DNA of 59,421 nucleotides from Bacilli bacterium (GCA_017626815.1 JAGAHY010000155.1:1-59421), one strand, 5' to 3'. Numbered from the stretch's first letter, positions 33,374 to 42,995 are shown. Notes: generated from the letters alone by a model not told the origin. Numbers and translations are program-made.

Positions 33374-34639
33374 TTAGTCTTTGAACAAATCCGCCAAAGC
33401 GGCATCCACCTCTTCGTCGGTCACTTCACGGTTAATGTTATCATCATTATCCGCTTTTTGCTCTTGATGTTTGACTTGCGGCTCAAAATACGTAGGTTTC
33501 GTCGGCTCAGGATCCACCGCTTTTTTCTTTCTTCTACGCGAGCGGAGCAAATAATCCATGGCGTCTCGAGCGGAACGGCATCCCTCACGAACCATCGCCG
33601 CGGCGATTTTTTCGCAATACGCCGAGGGCAAGGTATTGTCATTGGTAGTAAGTACCCAATCGATAAGCGCATTGACGCAGGGGCCAGGTAAGCCGATTTT
33701 CATCATTAAGCGCTCCACTAGTTTTAAGTCTGAATCCGCCGGGGCATGATTGTTCTGGAGCAAAGAAAGGAAGCGAGCCGGCGGCAATTCATCCATCAGC
33801 CTAACCTTTTGGGCGAGGACGGAATCCGATTGTATGTTCGAAGATTCACCCTGCTCTTTTCTCATGAAAGGAAATGGCATCGACTGCGATGCTTGGCGGG
33901 ATAAGGTTGCGATATCAAGCTTTTTGCCAATCGGCGCATTCACGCGAATGCATCCGTAAGCAAGTTCGGCGATGGCCTTCTCGGAAAGAGAATATAAAGT
34001 GGCAATTTTTTCAATATCTTTGAGTTCTGCAGAGGAAAGAGCCCCTTTCCGTAGTCCAAACCCCTCCAAATCACGTTGGAATTGAACCGTATCAAAGCCG
34101 GTCTTGGCTTGGGCTTTTCCCAGTGATGTCTGCCCTTCAGATGTCGAAAGATAAAATTTCGCATCGAAGGAAGGTTTAAAGATTTCGGGGAAGGAAGCGC
34201 TGACTTCTTCCATGTCCAAGATGGCCTCTTCTCCTTGGTGGCGCTTTAGGATCTTGGCGTATTGTTCTTCGCCTAATTTCCCCTTTAACGTTCCGGCAAG
34301 CATGATGTCCGAGGAAAACTCTTGCCCATGTAGAGGGGCAAACAAACAATAGGCAAACAGATTTACGTCGCCTTCTTTTTGGATGAAAGTACGAACTAGG
34401 CCGACCGCCTCAAGTTTGCCCAATGCGGTTTCGAATTCGCCTGGGCTACGTTCGAGCACGGACAACAGATTCTGGTGAATGTTCGTCGAGCCGTCTTCCC
34501 GCGTCAAAGCAAGATAGGCGGCAAAGGCGTCTGGACCCACCAAAGGCAAATAAAAATCCGTCAGCGAGGCGATATCGATGTCGGCGTCGCCATAGCAACG
34601 CTTGGTTTTATAAAAATCACGGGCACTGACGGGTTTCAT
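33374..34639 (-). CDS. dnaB: Replication initiation protein, Bacillus DnaB/DnaD-like
   Basis: A 421-residue protein of the DnaB (Bacillus sense)/DnaD membrane-attachment and helicase-loading family: a winged-helix N-terminal part (IDIASLTDFYLPLVGPDAFA) and a C-terminal DnaB_2-type domain with GLPGPCVNALIDWVL, then a charged tail. The second in-frame ATG (34639) is preferred over the first (34648), because the latter touches the -10 box TAAGAT and would fall before the transcription start. It is co-transcribed with dnaI. The name is used in the Bacillus sense, not for the replicative helicase. Confidence 0.87.
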   Translation of the reverse strand: MKPVSARDFYKTKRCYGDADIDIASLTDFYLPLVGPDAFAAYLALTREDGSTNIHQNLLSVLERSPGEFETALGKLEAVGLVRTFIQKEGDVNLFAYCLFAPLHGQEFSSDIMLAGTLKGKLGEEQYAKILKRHQGEEAILDMEEVSASFPEIFKPSFDAKFYLSTSEGQTSLGKAQAKTGFDTVQFQRDLEGFGLRKGALSSAELKDIEKIATLYSLSEKAIAELAYGCIRVNAPIGKKLDIATLSRQASQSMPFPFMRKEQGESSNIQSDSVLAQKVRLMDELPPARFLSLLQNNHAPADSDLKLVERLMMKIGLPGPCVNALIDWVLTTNDNTLPSAYCEKIAAAMVREGCRSARDAMDYLLRSRRRKKKAVDPEPTKPTYFEPQVKHQEQKADNDDNINREVTDEEVDAALADLFKD

Positions 34640-34648
34640 CGTGGGCAT

Positions 34649-34677
34649 ATCTTATCATTCAGGCCTTGGAATCTAAA
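34649..34677 (-). promoter_or_regulatory. Promoter of dnaB-dnaI, leaderless type
   Basis: On the minus strand TTTAGA (34677-34672), 17 bases, TAAGAT with an upstream TGA (TG-extended -10). The ATG at 34639 lies nine bases after the -10. A DnaA-box-like TTATTCACA lies 36 bases upstream (34713-34721). Confidence 0.55.
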
Positions 34678-34778
34678 GCAAAGAATTTAGAAGCCATCGA
34701 TGTTTTTCGAAGTTATTCACACCATAGTTGGCGTGTTATCAAACAAAAATTAAGTTACGCACACTTTCCACAAAATGT

Positions 34779-35894
34779 TTAAGCGGCGAAATCTTGGTCC
34801 AAATTGGCGATGAAACGAAGTTTAGGATAATCCTTCTCTAGCGCGGAAACAATGTCTTGAGCGATGTCTTCTTGCTTGCGTTTGGCATCGAAATCGATGA
34901 TCAAGTCGAAGGAGACCAATTCCCGTTCATCATCGTAATAGAAGCCATGGCATTGCAGGATTTCTTTATCCTGGTGGACGAGGTTAAAAAGCTTCGTTTT
35001 GATTTCTTTTGCCAAAGGGTCAGATTCATTGCTGGCATAGATGCCGACGGTCATCAAGATTTTATGTTCCTGGTACATGTAAGCCTGGATCTCGCGTTCT
35101 AAAGCGAAGATTTCTCTCGCGGTCAGTTCGTCATCGACCTCGATGTGGATGGAACCAATGGAACGGCCTTCGCCATAGTTATTAACGACGAGGTCATAGG
35201 CCCCTTTGACGCCTGGATGGGCGCAAATTTGGGCTTTGATTTCAGAGGCAAGTTGGTCGTCGATACGGTCGCCAAGAATCGGAGACAAAGAATCGCGCAT
35301 TGCCAAAAAGCCGGATCTGATGATGAATAAGCCAATGAAGATACCGACATAGCCTTCCAAATAGACATTGGCGAAGTGAGAAATTAACGCAGCAATCAAT
35401 GTACCAGCGGATAAGGCCGCGTCAAATAACGCGTCCGTGCCGGAATTCTTCACCGCGCCAGAGTCCAACTTCTTTCCACGAATGCGGAAGAAGAGTCCTA
35501 ACGCTAACTTAGCCGCGATACCAATGGAGATGATGAGGAAGGCAACCCAGTCGTATGAAGTCTTTTCGCCACGTACCAAAGAGGTGATAGATTCATATAC
35601 CGCGCTGCAGCCGGCGAAAAGAATCAAGGCAGCCACAACGGTTGCGGTCAAGTATTCGATGCGGCCATAACCGAACGGATGTTTTTTGTTCGGACGCTTG
35701 GCCGATAATTTCGTCCCAACGATGGTCACGGTAGACGATAATGCATCGGATAAGTTATTAATCGCATCCGAAATAATAGAACTTGAGCCAGTTAAAATAC
35801 CAATGAAAGCCTTCGCGGCCACTAATGCAACGTTACCCAAAATCCCGATGAAGGAAGTCTGGATGATCTTTTTATTACGAATCTTCTCTTCCAT
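34779..35894 (-). CDS. Cation diffusion facilitator transporter
   Basis: A 371-residue CDF metal exporter, paralogous to the gene at 15656. Membrane motifs SDAINNLSDALSST with the metal-site Asp pair, and HPFGYGRIEYLTA. The cytoplasmic region includes HPGVKGAYDLVVNNYGEG and is longer than in minimal CDFs. It lies two bases after ohrR and probably belongs to the gpx-ohrR unit, so metal efflux (Mn or Fe) could be linked to peroxide stress; that link is inferred from gene order. Confidence 0.88.
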   Translation of the reverse strand: MEEKIRNKKIIQTSFIGILGNVALVAAKAFIGILTGSSSIISDAINNLSDALSSTVTIVGTKLSAKRPNKKHPFGYGRIEYLTATVVAALILFAGCSAVYESITSLVRGEKTSYDWVAFLIISIGIAAKLALGLFFRIRGKKLDSGAVKNSGTDALFDAALSAGTLIAALISHFANVYLEGYVGIFIGLFIIRSGFLAMRDSLSPILGDRIDDQLASEIKAQICAHPGVKGAYDLVVNNYGEGRSIGSIHIEVDDELTAREIFALEREIQAYMYQEHKILMTVGIYASNESDPLAKEIKTKLFNLVHQDKEILQCHGFYYDDERELVSFDLIIDFDAKRKQEDIAQDIVSALEKDYPKLRFIANLDQDFAA

Positions 35895-35896
35895 AG

Positions 35897-36328
35897 TTAT
35901 GACACCTGATTAAGCATTTTATAGCAAAGGGTATATAAAGTTGTCGCTTCTTCTTGAGTGAAATCCATGCAGCATCCAATCTGCATCGGAATGGATTCGG
36001 CACGCTTCCTCAGCTCTTCGCCAGACTTGGTCAGCGCGATAAACCGAAAGCGAGAGTCCTCCCCTTTGGTCTTTTCCAAGAAGCCTTTGGAAACGAGTTT
36101 ATTGAGAAGCGGCGATAAAGTGCCCGAATCCAAGTGGACGCGTTCACCTATTTCGTTGACGCTCGCCACCTTCCTCTCCCACATTACCAACATCACGATA
36201 TATTGAGTATAGGTAAGGCCCAGCGGTTCAAGGAAAGGTTCGTAACGCCGAACCAAAGCCTTCGCAGCCGCATAGAGGGGAAAGCAAAGCTGATTCTCGA
36301 GCAATAGCGGATCGAATTTGCCTTGCAC
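35897..36328 (-). CDS. ohrR: Organic peroxide sensor OhrR (MarR family)
   Basis: A 143-residue MarR-family repressor. The N-terminus KFDPLLLENQLCFPLYAAAK matches Bacillus OhrR with the reactive Cys at residue 15, and the DNA-binding part includes LDSGTLSPLLNKLVSKGF. OhrR releases DNA when Cys15 is oxidised by organic hydroperoxides. Extra cysteines occur near the C-terminus (GCCMDF, LCYKM). It starts with GTG directly after the TAA of the peroxidase gene, so it probably controls its own operon. The nearest alternative is a general MarR regulator, but the N-terminal match is close. Confidence 0.92.
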   Translation of the reverse strand: MQGKFDPLLLENQLCFPLYAAAKALVRRYEPFLEPLGLTYTQYIVMLVMWERKVASVNEIGERVHLDSGTLSPLLNKLVSKGFLEKTKGEDSRFRFIALTKSGEELRKRAESIPMQIGCCMDFTQEEATTLYTLCYKMLNQVS

Positions 36329-36793
36329 TTACAAAATCTCCGCGATTTTGGCTTCGAACTTAGCCGGTTTCTCCGCAGGCCCAAAACGATCGATGACGTT
36401 ACCTTCACGGTCGACCAAGAATTTGGTGAAATTCCATTTAATACGGCCTTTTTGCTGAGATTTTAGGTACGTATAGAGAGGATCTTCCTTACCGCCGTTG
36501 ACGTCGATCTTATGGAATTGCTTGAACGAGACGTTGTATTTGAAGGTGCAGAAAGAATGGATTTCCTCATCGGTACCCGGGGCCTGACGGAAGAATTGGT
36601 TGCAAGGGAAATCGAGGATTTCGAAGCCCTGCTCTTTGTATTTGTCGTATAACGCCTGAAGGCCTTCGTATTGCGGGGTGAAGCCGCAGCCGGTCGCCGT
36701 GTTGACGATGAGGAGGACTTTTCCTTTGTAGTCGGCGAGGGAGATGTCGTTGCCGCTCATATCGCGGACGGTGTAATCATAGATAGATGCCAT
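36329..36793 (-). CDS. gpx: Glutathione-peroxidase-family thiol peroxidase
   Basis: A 154-residue peroxidase with the active site NTATGCGFTPQYEGL; peroxidatic Cys36, no selenocysteine. FPCNQF and the conserved Trp in WNFTKFLVD complete the catalytic triad (Cys, Gln, Trp). Bacterial members usually reduce peroxides with thioredoxin. AAGGAG precedes the ATG. It is the first gene of the gpx-ohrR-CDF unit, in place of the more common ohrA. Confidence 0.95.
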   Translation of the reverse strand: MASIYDYTVRDMSGNDISLADYKGKVLLIVNTATGCGFTPQYEGLQALYDKYKEQGFEILDFPCNQFFRQAPGTDEEIHSFCTFKYNVSFKQFHKIDVNGGKEDPLYTYLKSQQKGRIKWNFTKFLVDREGNVIDRFGPAEKPAKFEAKIAEIL

Positions 36794-36822
36794 GTTGTTT
36801 GCTCCTTATTGGATCTAGATAA

Positions 36823-36850
36823 ATTGTATGCAATATATTTATTCATGCAA
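36823..36850 (-). promoter_or_regulatory. gpx-ohrR promoter with OhrR-like half-site
   Basis: On the minus strand TTGCAT (36850-36845), 16 bases, TACAAT (36828-36823). The -10 region reads ATTGCATACAATT, which contains TACAATT, the half-site of the known OhrR operator, and an ATTG-N4-CAAT symmetry. Confidence 0.55.
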
Positions 36851-36861
36851 GGGGCATTTTG

Positions 36862-36888
36862 AAAAAGGCATCGATTTTCTCGAAGCCT
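36862..36888 (-). terminator. Terminator after the ABC transporter gene
   Basis: On the minus strand a nine-bp stem AGGCTTCGA / TCGATGCCT with one mismatch, loop GAAAA, followed by TTTT. Confidence 0.75.
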
Positions 36889-36895
36889 CGATTCA

Positions 36896-39202
36896 TTAAT
36901 TGTCGCGTAAGGCGATGACGGGATCTTTCCGTGACGCCCCGGCGCTTGGCGCGATGCCGGCGATGAACGTCAGCAGGATAGATACCGCCAACAACAATAA
37001 CGCGAATTGCGGCGCGAGGAACGCGCTGAAGGAGCCTTCTACCAGATGTCCCACCAGCAACGAGATGGGGATATCGAGGATATAGGTCACCAATACGCCG
37101 ATGACGCCCGCCACCGCGCCGATGGTGATGGCTTCCATGGAGAAGATGCGTTTGATATCTTTCTTTCTCGCGCCTAGTGCACGCATAATGCCGATTTCCT
37201 TGGTTCTTTCGATGACGGAGACATAGATGATGATGGCGATCATGACAGAGCTGACTACCAAGGAGATGGCCGCGATCGCCGATAAGACGACGGTGATCGC
37301 ATTCGTTACCATCGATAACACCGAGGTGATCGATTCCGCAAGGTCGGTATAGATGATGCTTTCATCATAGGTACGCGTGCGGTTATATTCATCGATGTAG
37401 GCCTCGATTTTGGCTTTGTCGTCAAAAGACTTAGGATAGATTGAAATCGATGTCGGTGTCTTATCCGCGCCGAAGGAAAGCATATTCGCCTCGTAGGAAG
37501 TCAGGCGGTTGAAGGCTTGCCCGGTAAGGACATTGGTCTCCGGCGTGGCCTTCTGGGCGAGGGCGATTCGGCTAGCCGCGCCATCGTTCAATAACTTATC
37601 CGTAAGTTTTGAAGTATAGAGGAGACCTTCGGAGAGGAATGAGCTTGAAGAAGTCGGTTTTTGCCGCAAAATGCAGGTTATTTTTGCTTTTAATGACGTT
37701 GTTCCCGATAAATTATAGAGGTTTTCGTAGTCCGTTCTAGCCGCATATACGCCATCATTTTCCTGATAAAAATCATCGTTCCCGAGGACCTGGTATTCTT
37801 TGCCGAGGAAGTCGGCGGAAGTATAGGTTTCCTGCACGGCAAAGCCCATGGAGGATAAAGCGGTGTCGTCAAGTTGGTTATAGGTATTGACGACCAAGCC
37901 TAATTGATTGGCTTCCGTCGGGTAATCGCCCGCGAGGATATCATATTGGGAAAGGATGAAATCCTTGTAATCTGGAACTTCGCTAAATAAGGAATTGCCT
38001 AGGCCTAAGCTAGCAAGCATGTTATCTGAGCCCGAAGGGACTTTGCCATAGTTGTTCCCGTTTTGGTAGATGACATTGAGAGCCACGCCATGCCCGTAGA
38101 CGATGGAGTTATAGGTTTTGGGATTGAGTTTGCCTAGATAATCGAGAAATTCCGAACTGAAGTCATTTTTATGTTGGGAGGAAGTGCGCTGGGTGTCGCG
38201 GGCATAATACTCGTCCGAAGAGGGATATTGGCTGCGGTCACCATTGCCGAAGAAGGATGAGACGGTCATCGTCGTCGAGGGGATGGAAATCGGGAATCCC
38301 GCGAGGGAATCGCCTTCCATGGCGGACACTTTCTGGCTGATGCCGTTGGATAACGATAAGACCAAGCCGATACCGATAATACCGATGCTGCCTGCAATAG
38401 AGGTGGCGATGGTACGACCTTTTTTGGTAAGCAAGTTCTTTCCCGAGGACTTCAAGGCCTCAAAGAAGCTCATCGAGGTGCCTTTTTGTTTTTTGTTCTC
38501 CTCTGGTTTGACGGAGACTTCCTCGTTAAAAGGTTTGGAATCACTTTGAACTTGACCATCGAGCATTTCGATGACGCGGTCGCTGTAACTCGAGGCGATA
38601 TCGAGGTTATGGGTGACCATGATGACCAAGCGCGTCTTGGCAATCTCGGAGAGCAATTCCATGATCTGGGTGCTGGTTTTGCTATCTAGCGCGCCGGTAG
38701 GTTCGTCGGCAAGAAGAATATCAGGGCTATTGACCAGGGCCCTGGCGATGGCGACGCGCTGCTGCTGGCCGCCAGAGAGCTGGCTGGGCTTTTTCTTTAG
38801 TTTGTCCCCAAGACCGACTTCTTGCAGCATCTTGGTCGCGCGCTGCTTCCGTTCCCTCTCGCCGATGCCCGAAAGCGATAACGCCATCGTAACGTTATCC
38901 AAAACATTCAGATGAGGAATGAGGTTATAACTTTGGAAGACGAAACCGATGCGGTGATTACGGTAAGCGTCCCAATCCGTGTCTTTATAGGATTTCGTGG
39001 ACACGCCATCGATGAGGATATCCCCTTCATCATATTGGTCGAGCCCACCGATGACATTGAGCAACGTAGTCTTGCCACAACCACTGGGGCCGACGATCGA
39101 GACCAAGCCCTTTTCTTCAAATTTAACGCTGACACCATTTAACGCCGTGACGGATTCGTCACTAACGCGATAAGCTTTATGAATATTCGATAATTCAATC
39201 AT
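36896..39202 (-). CDS. ABC transporter, ATPase fused to FtsX-type permease
   Basis: A 768-residue fusion. Residues 1-225 are a LolD/MacB-type ATPase (Walker [10 protein letters not shown], signature [15 protein letters not shown], Walker [13 protein letters not shown]). After a linker come one helix (about residue 270), a large extracellular domain of about 350 residues, and three C-terminal helices with the FtsX signature [19 protein letters not shown]. Such fused proteins act in peptide-antibiotic resistance or lipoprotein and signal export; they dimerise to form a full transporter. No two-component system or partner permease is adjacent, so the substrate is open. Confidence 0.92.
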   Translation of the reverse strand: MIELSNIHKAYRVSDESVTALNGVSVKFEEKGLVSIVGPSGCGKTTLLNVIGGLDQYDEGDILIDGVSTKSYKDTDWDAYRNHRIGFVFQSYNLIPHLNVLDNVTMALSLSGIGERERKQRATKMLQEVGLGDKLKKKPSQLSGGQQQRVAIARALVNSPDILLADEPTGALDSKTSTQIMELLSEIAKTRLVIMVTHNLDIASSYSDRVIEMLDGQVQSDSKPFNEEVSVKPEENKKQKGTSMSFFEALKSSGKNLLTKKGRTIATSIAGSIGIIGIGLVLSLSNGISQKVSAMEGDSLAGFPISIPSTTMTVSSFFGNGDRSQYPSSDEYYARDTQRTSSQHKNDFSSEFLDYLGKLNPKTYNSIVYGHGVALNVIYQNGNNYGKVPSGSDNMLASLGLGNSLFSEVPDYKDFILSQYDILAGDYPTEANQLGLVVNTYNQLDDTALSSMGFAVQETYTSADFLGKEYQVLGNDDFYQENDGVYAARTDYENLYNLSGTTSLKAKITCILRQKPTSSSSFLSEGLLYTSKLTDKLLNDGAASRIALAQKATPETNVLTGQAFNRLTSYEANMLSFGADKTPTSISIYPKSFDDKAKIEAYIDEYNRTRTYDESIIYTDLAESITSVLSMVTNAITVVLSAIAAISLVVSSVMIAIIIYVSVIERTKEIGIMRALGARKKDIKRIFSMEAITIGAVAGVIGVLVTYILDIPISLLVGHLVEGSFSAFLAPQFALLLLAVSILLTFIAGIAPSAGASRKDPVIALRDN

Positions 39203-39321
39203 GGTCCAAACCTCCGGCGACTATTAAATAGTCAAAGCGGGGTTTTGCATAGAAGAATGCGCTTTTTCTGTCAAGTTTCGTTCAAAACCTGCGAGTCAGA
39301 TGTAGCATATGCCATGAAAAT

Positions 39322-39345
39322 ACAAGAAAACCGCCTTTCGGCGGG
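39322..39345 (-). terminator. Terminator after tRNA-Phe
   Basis: On the minus strand CCGCC-GAAA-GGCGG followed by TTTTCTTG. Confidence 0.8.
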
Positions 39346-39357
39346 GGTTTCTTATTG

Positions 39358-39434
39358 TGGTGGCCCAAGCCGGACTTGAACCGGCGACACACGGATTTTC
39401 AGTCCGTTGCTACTACCAACTGAGCTACCGGGCC
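39358..39434 (-). tRNA. tRNA-Phe (GAA)
   Basis: 77 nt with encoded CCA. Acceptor GGCCCGG pairs with TTGGGCC (two G-T pairs next to the body). Anticodon loop CTGAAAA gives GAA. T arm GGTTCAAGTCC. It lies ten bases after tRNA-Asp in the same transcript. Confidence 0.95.
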
Positions 39435-39444
39435 GCAATACGCT

Positions 39445-39521
39445 TGGCGGACCATACGAGATTCGAACTCGTGATCTCTTCCGTGACAGGGAAGCATGTT
39501 AGGCCGCTACACCAATGGTCC
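39445..39521 (-). tRNA. tRNA-Asp (GTC)
   Basis: 77 nt with encoded CCA. Acceptor GGACCAT / ATGGTCC, discriminator G. Anticodon stem-loop CTTCC-CTGTCAC-GGAAG gives GTC. T arm GAGTTCGAATCTC. Confidence 0.95.
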
Positions 39522-39539
39522 GTTGGAAAGCGCAGGAGT

Positions 39540-39568
39540 ATTATGGGCAAAGTCAAGTCAGTATGCAA
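39540..39568 (-). promoter_or_regulatory. Promoter of the tRNA-Asp/tRNA-Phe unit
   Basis: On the minus strand TTGCAT (39568-39563), 17 bases, CATAAT (39545-39540), about 18 bases before the tRNA-Asp 5' end. The -35 is the same as for tRNA-fMet. Confidence 0.7.
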
Positions 39569-39823
39569 GCAAATATTTTCGAAAAGTGAAGAAAAGTGTC
39601 CGAATTGGGGAATGACATAGCCTCATTTCTCAAAGGTCTCCACTCGTTTCGTCGATTATTCCATCAGTTTGTAGCCTCCCAACCCCTGGCAGTTGGGCTT
39701 AACTTGGAAAAAATATGGAGCATCTCCTGCTCACCCCTTTTTCCTAGACGACTCGGATTCGCTTCAAAAGAAAGGACAACTTAAAGTAGACCTTACGCGC
39801 GTTACGTGGTAAATTTGCCCTGC
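39569..39823. other. Non-coding stretch before the GT8 gene
   Basis: I see no gene. A TAAATT box at 39810-39815 ends eight bases before the GT8 ATG with a weak TAGACC -35. The rest holds no repeat or hairpin with a T-run that I can support. Confidence 0.4.
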
Positions 39824-40642
39824 ATGATTCATTTGCTCATCGTTGGAAATAAGCACGCCGCAAAAGGCCTGCTGATCATCGCCCTATCGTTTTTAAAGCA
39901 CAACGACTCTCCCGTGAGCATCCATTTTCTGACGATGGACCATTCCCAAGTCGACCCGAGGTTCGTACCTCCTAGCGACGCCCAGATCGACTACGTCCGT
40001 AAGTTACTGCAGCAAAGCAACCCCTCCTCCGACATTTTCGTCTATGACGTCGGCGAGGAATTCAGGGCAACCAAATGGCACCGGAAGTTCAACCGTTCTT
40101 CATACACGCCTTATGCCCTATTACGACTATTCTCCGACAAACTTAATTTGCCCGATAAAGTTCTATATTTAGACACCGACACCTTCATTTTGGGTAACAT
40201 CAAGCCTCTTTATGAGACGGAGATGGGCGACCACGAATTCGCCGCCTGCTACGACCAACTAGGCACCTTCTGGATCAGCGCCAATTACCAAAATTCCGGA
40301 GTTTTGCTGATGAATATGAAGCGAATCAAGGAAACGGGTCTTCTCCATAAATGCCGGAAATTCTTAGCAAAACGCCATCCGATTCTCGCCGATCAAGACG
40401 CGTTGAACGCGATGGTCCTGCAAAAGCAATTCCTCCCGCAGGTCTATAACGAGCAGAAACATAGCCATGACGATACCGTCATCCGTCACTTCTCCAAGAC
40501 GCTGCGTTGGATTCCCTTTTTCCATACCCTAAATGTCAAGCCGTGGGACGTCGACCGCATTCATAAGGTCGACGATTATTCTCGTTACCAGGATGTTTTG
40601 GAAGATTTCCTGTCCCGAAAGGAAGAGTTCGAGCAACTATGA
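39824..40642 (+). CDS. Glycosyltransferase family 8 protein
   Basis: A 272-residue GT-A fold glycosyltransferase: N-terminal IHLLIVGNKHAAKGL, metal-binding DxD motif in VLYLDTDTFILG, and NYQNSGVLLMN. GT8 enzymes use UDP-glucose or UDP-galactose, for example in cell-surface polysaccharides. The ATG at 39824 is preferred over an upstream GTG because of the -10-like TAAATT eight bases before it. It overlaps the next gene by four bases (ATGA), suggesting joint work on a surface glycolipid. Confidence 0.88.
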   Translation: MIHLLIVGNKHAAKGLLIIALSFLKHNDSPVSIHFLTMDHSQVDPRFVPPSDAQIDYVRKLLQQSNPSSDIFVYDVGEEFRATKWHRKFNRSSYTPYALLRLFSDKLNLPDKVLYLDTDTFILGNIKPLYETEMGDHEFAACYDQLGTFWISANYQNSGVLLMNMKRIKETGLLHKCRKFLAKRHPILADQDALNAMVLQKQFLPQVYNEQKHSHDDTVIRHFSKTLRWIPFFHTLNVKPWDVDRIHKVDDYSRYQDVLEDFLSRKEEFEQL

Positions 40643-41817
40643 GTCAAAACGAAGCCGATGCCGCCGCGCGCAAAGCCAGGCGCAAAAAGAACATTGCTTA
40701 TGTCATCATCTTCGCCTGTTTGGTGGCGTTGGTGCTGATTTTGATTTTCTCTTTTGGCGACATCTCCAAGATGGGCGCAACATTATCCGAGGTCATTCAA
40801 GGAAATAACGTCATTTGGCTCGTGGTCGCCATCTTGTGCGCTTTTACTTTTTTCGCGCTTTATCCGGTACCTTTGATGATTATCTCCCGCAACTGCAACC
40901 TTAAGACGAAACGGGGCAATTTATGGCTCATTGGCAACAGCGAGCACTTCTATAACGGCGTTACCCCTTCTTCCGTCGGTGGGCAGCCGTTCCAGGCCTA
41001 TGGCCTCCACCAAGGCGGCGATGACGGGGCTTCCGCCACCGGCGTCATCTTGATGAACTATATCAATATCGTCCTTTGTTCGGTCATTTTCGGCTTTGTG
41101 TCCTTGATCTTCTACCCGAAATACATCCAGGGCCTTTCCAACATCAAAGGTTTGCCCATGGACCTCTCCTCACTCCAATGGATCGCGGTCCTCGGGATCA
41201 TCCTCAACGCCGTCAACTTAGCGTTCTTTTGCCTCTTGGGTTTCTCCAAGACGGTTCGTGGTTGGATTACCGCCTTGGTCCGTCTATTGCTTAAACCTAA
41301 GTGGATCAACAAAAGGCTAGGCCGCTTCTATCCGGCGTTAGAAAAATATCTTACGGACACGCAGGAAACCGCCATCAACGTATTAAAACACTGGAAATCC
41401 TTCCTGCTCGCCGTCGTCACCAGGCTATTGATTCTTTCCTTCTGCTACGCCATTCCTTTCTTCTTGATGATGGGTATGCCGTCGTTAGACATCCACCCTT
41501 CCGACTTCTGGATTTGTTTCTTTGGGAACGCGTTCGCCACCGTCTGCGTGGCTTGGTTCCCTAGTCCTGGCGCCGTCGGCGCGGGCGAGGTTGTCGGGGC
41601 TATCGTCCTTGGCTCCATCACGGTCAAATCTGGCGCCCCACTCGACTATAACGTGGCTCAAGCCGTCAGTTTGCTCAACCGTGGCCTCTCCTTATACTTC
41701 ATCTTGATTTTAAGCTTCGTAGCCTCGTTGATCTTTGAAATCCGCGTCAGCAGGCAAAAGCCCGCTCTCCCCGAAATTCAAGAAAAAGAAGAGGACTCCA
41801 CCCCTTCTGAGAATTAA
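40639..41817 (+). CDS. Flippase-like membrane protein (LPG_synthase_TM / YbhN family)
   Basis: A 392-residue membrane protein with about eight helices. SVGGQPFQAYGL and the C-terminal FPSPGAVGAGEVVG with NRGLSLYFILIL match the lysylphosphatidylglycerol-synthase transmembrane domain (UPF0104/AglD/YbhN). It has no catalytic aminoacyl-transfer domain. Such proteins are often next to glycosyltransferases and are thought to move or bind lipids. It is coupled to the GT8 gene. An acidic tail (EEDSTPSEN) ends it. A weak AGCC/GGCT hairpin follows the stop. Confidence 0.87.
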   Translation: MSQNEADAAARKARRKKNIAYVIIFACLVALVLILIFSFGDISKMGATLSEVIQGNNVIWLVVAILCAFTFFALYPVPLMIISRNCNLKTKRGNLWLIGNSEHFYNGVTPSSVGGQPFQAYGLHQGGDDGASATGVILMNYINIVLCSVIFGFVSLIFYPKYIQGLSNIKGLPMDLSSLQWIAVLGIILNAVNLAFFCLLGFSKTVRGWITALVRLLLKPKWINKRLGRFYPALEKYLTDTQETAINVLKHWKSFLLAVVTRLLILSFCYAIPFFLMMGMPSLDIHPSDFWICFFGNAFATVCVAWFPSPGAVGAGEVVGAIVLGSITVKSGAPLDYNVAQAVSLLNRGLSLYFILILSFVASLIFEIRVSRQKPALPEIQEKEEDSTPSEN

Positions 41818-42033
41818 AAAAGCCAAGAGGCTCTTGTTTCCTTTCCTATCTCTAGAAAAGTGGGCACCTTGGTCCGCCTTTAGGATTCTCCCATCACTTA
41901 ATGGAGGAGCATTCAACACGGGCTTCGTCCAGTCAGGTTCCCTAATTAACAATGTAGGGAAGCGTTATACCTCTTGACGACTTTATTGTAACCAAATCGG
42001 CGCGATATGCCACCCCATGACTTTGTACACTGT

Positions 42034-42061
42034 AAAAAGAAAACCAAGGAATTACCCTTGG
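42034..42061 (-). terminator. Terminator after rubrerythrin
   Basis: On the minus strand a perfect six-bp stem CCAAGG / CCTTGG with a six-base loop, then TTTTCTTTTT. Confidence 0.85.
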
Positions 42062-42080
42062 CTTCTTTATAAAATTCGAA

Positions 42081-42620
42081 TTAATAATTTTTCGCTTCAA
42101 GTTCGAAATAGGATTTCGGATGCTTGCAGACGGGGCAGAGTTCAGGAGCAAATTTGCCAACGTGGATATGTCCGCAGTTGCGGCATTTCCAAACGGTGAC
42201 GTCCTCGGAGATGAAGACCACGCCGCCTTTGACGCTTTCGAGAAGTTTCTTATAACGTCTTTCGTGATGCTCTTCGATCTTGGCGACCATGCGGAACTTC
42301 GCGGCGATCTCTTTGAAGCCTTCCTTTTCGGCGATCTCGGCGAACTTCGGATACATATCGGTCCATTCTTCGTTCTCGCCAGCGGCCGCTGCGGCAAGGT
42401 TTTCCGCGGTGCTTTGGATGTCACCGCCACAGAGGTATTTGAACCAAAGTTTGGCGTGTTCTTTTTCGTTTTCGGCGGTTTCTAGGAAGAGGGCGGCAAT
42501 CTGCTCATAGCCTTCTTTCTTGGCTTTGGAGGCGAAATAGGTGTATTTGTTGCGGGCTTGGGATTCACCAGCGAAGGCCGCCTGCAGGCACTTCTCGGTT
42601 TCAGAACCTTTTAATTCCAT
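42081..42620 (-). CDS. rbr: Rubrerythrin
   Basis: A 179-residue peroxide-reducing di-iron protein. Residues 1-140 are a four-helix ferritin-like domain with the Glu/His ligands in [23 protein letters not shown], and [15 protein letters not shown]. Residues 140-179 are a rubredoxin domain with CRNCG and CPVC. It reduces H2O2 in anaerobes. AAAGGAAC precedes the ATG, with a TATAAT promoter at 42650-42677. Confidence 0.97.
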   Translation of the reverse strand: MELKGSETEKCLQAAFAGESQARNKYTYFASKAKKEGYEQIAALFLETAENEKEHAKLWFKYLCGGDIQSTAENLAAAAAGENEEWTDMYPKFAEIAEKEGFKEIAAKFRMVAKIEEHHERRYKKLLESVKGGVVFISEDVTVWKCRNCGHIHVGKFAPELCPVCKHPKSYFELEAKNY

Positions 42621-42649
42621 GAAGTATATGTTCCTTTCAGATTTAATTT

Positions 42650-42677
42650 ATTATACGAGTTTGCCAAACCATTACAA
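42650..42677 (-). promoter_or_regulatory. Promoter of rubrerythrin
   Basis: On the minus strand TTGTAA (42677-42672), 16 bases, TATAAT (42655-42650), 30 bases before the ATG. Confidence 0.6.
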
Positions 42678-42995
42678 AGAATAACCCGTTAGTTAATCTC
42701 GCTTATTTCATCGCGCCGAAAACTCGAGTCCGTGGCGCCTTTTTGCCATCGCTTTCTCTTTTGGAAATCTTTTTTTCTCCGCTTTCACATAAATAACCAG
42801 GCTTTGCGAAGATTTTTAGAAAACAGATCATAGGGGCCTCGTGAATTAGACCTTAAAAAGACGTTCCCATCGAATCCCAAGGGGCAATGCTAAGACCTTG
42901 GCCAAGTTACGTTTGATAAACGATTTTTCATTGAGGAGACTTCCTGGCTATACCTTATATATCTATATAGAAGGGAGGCGCCACACAAACCGTCT

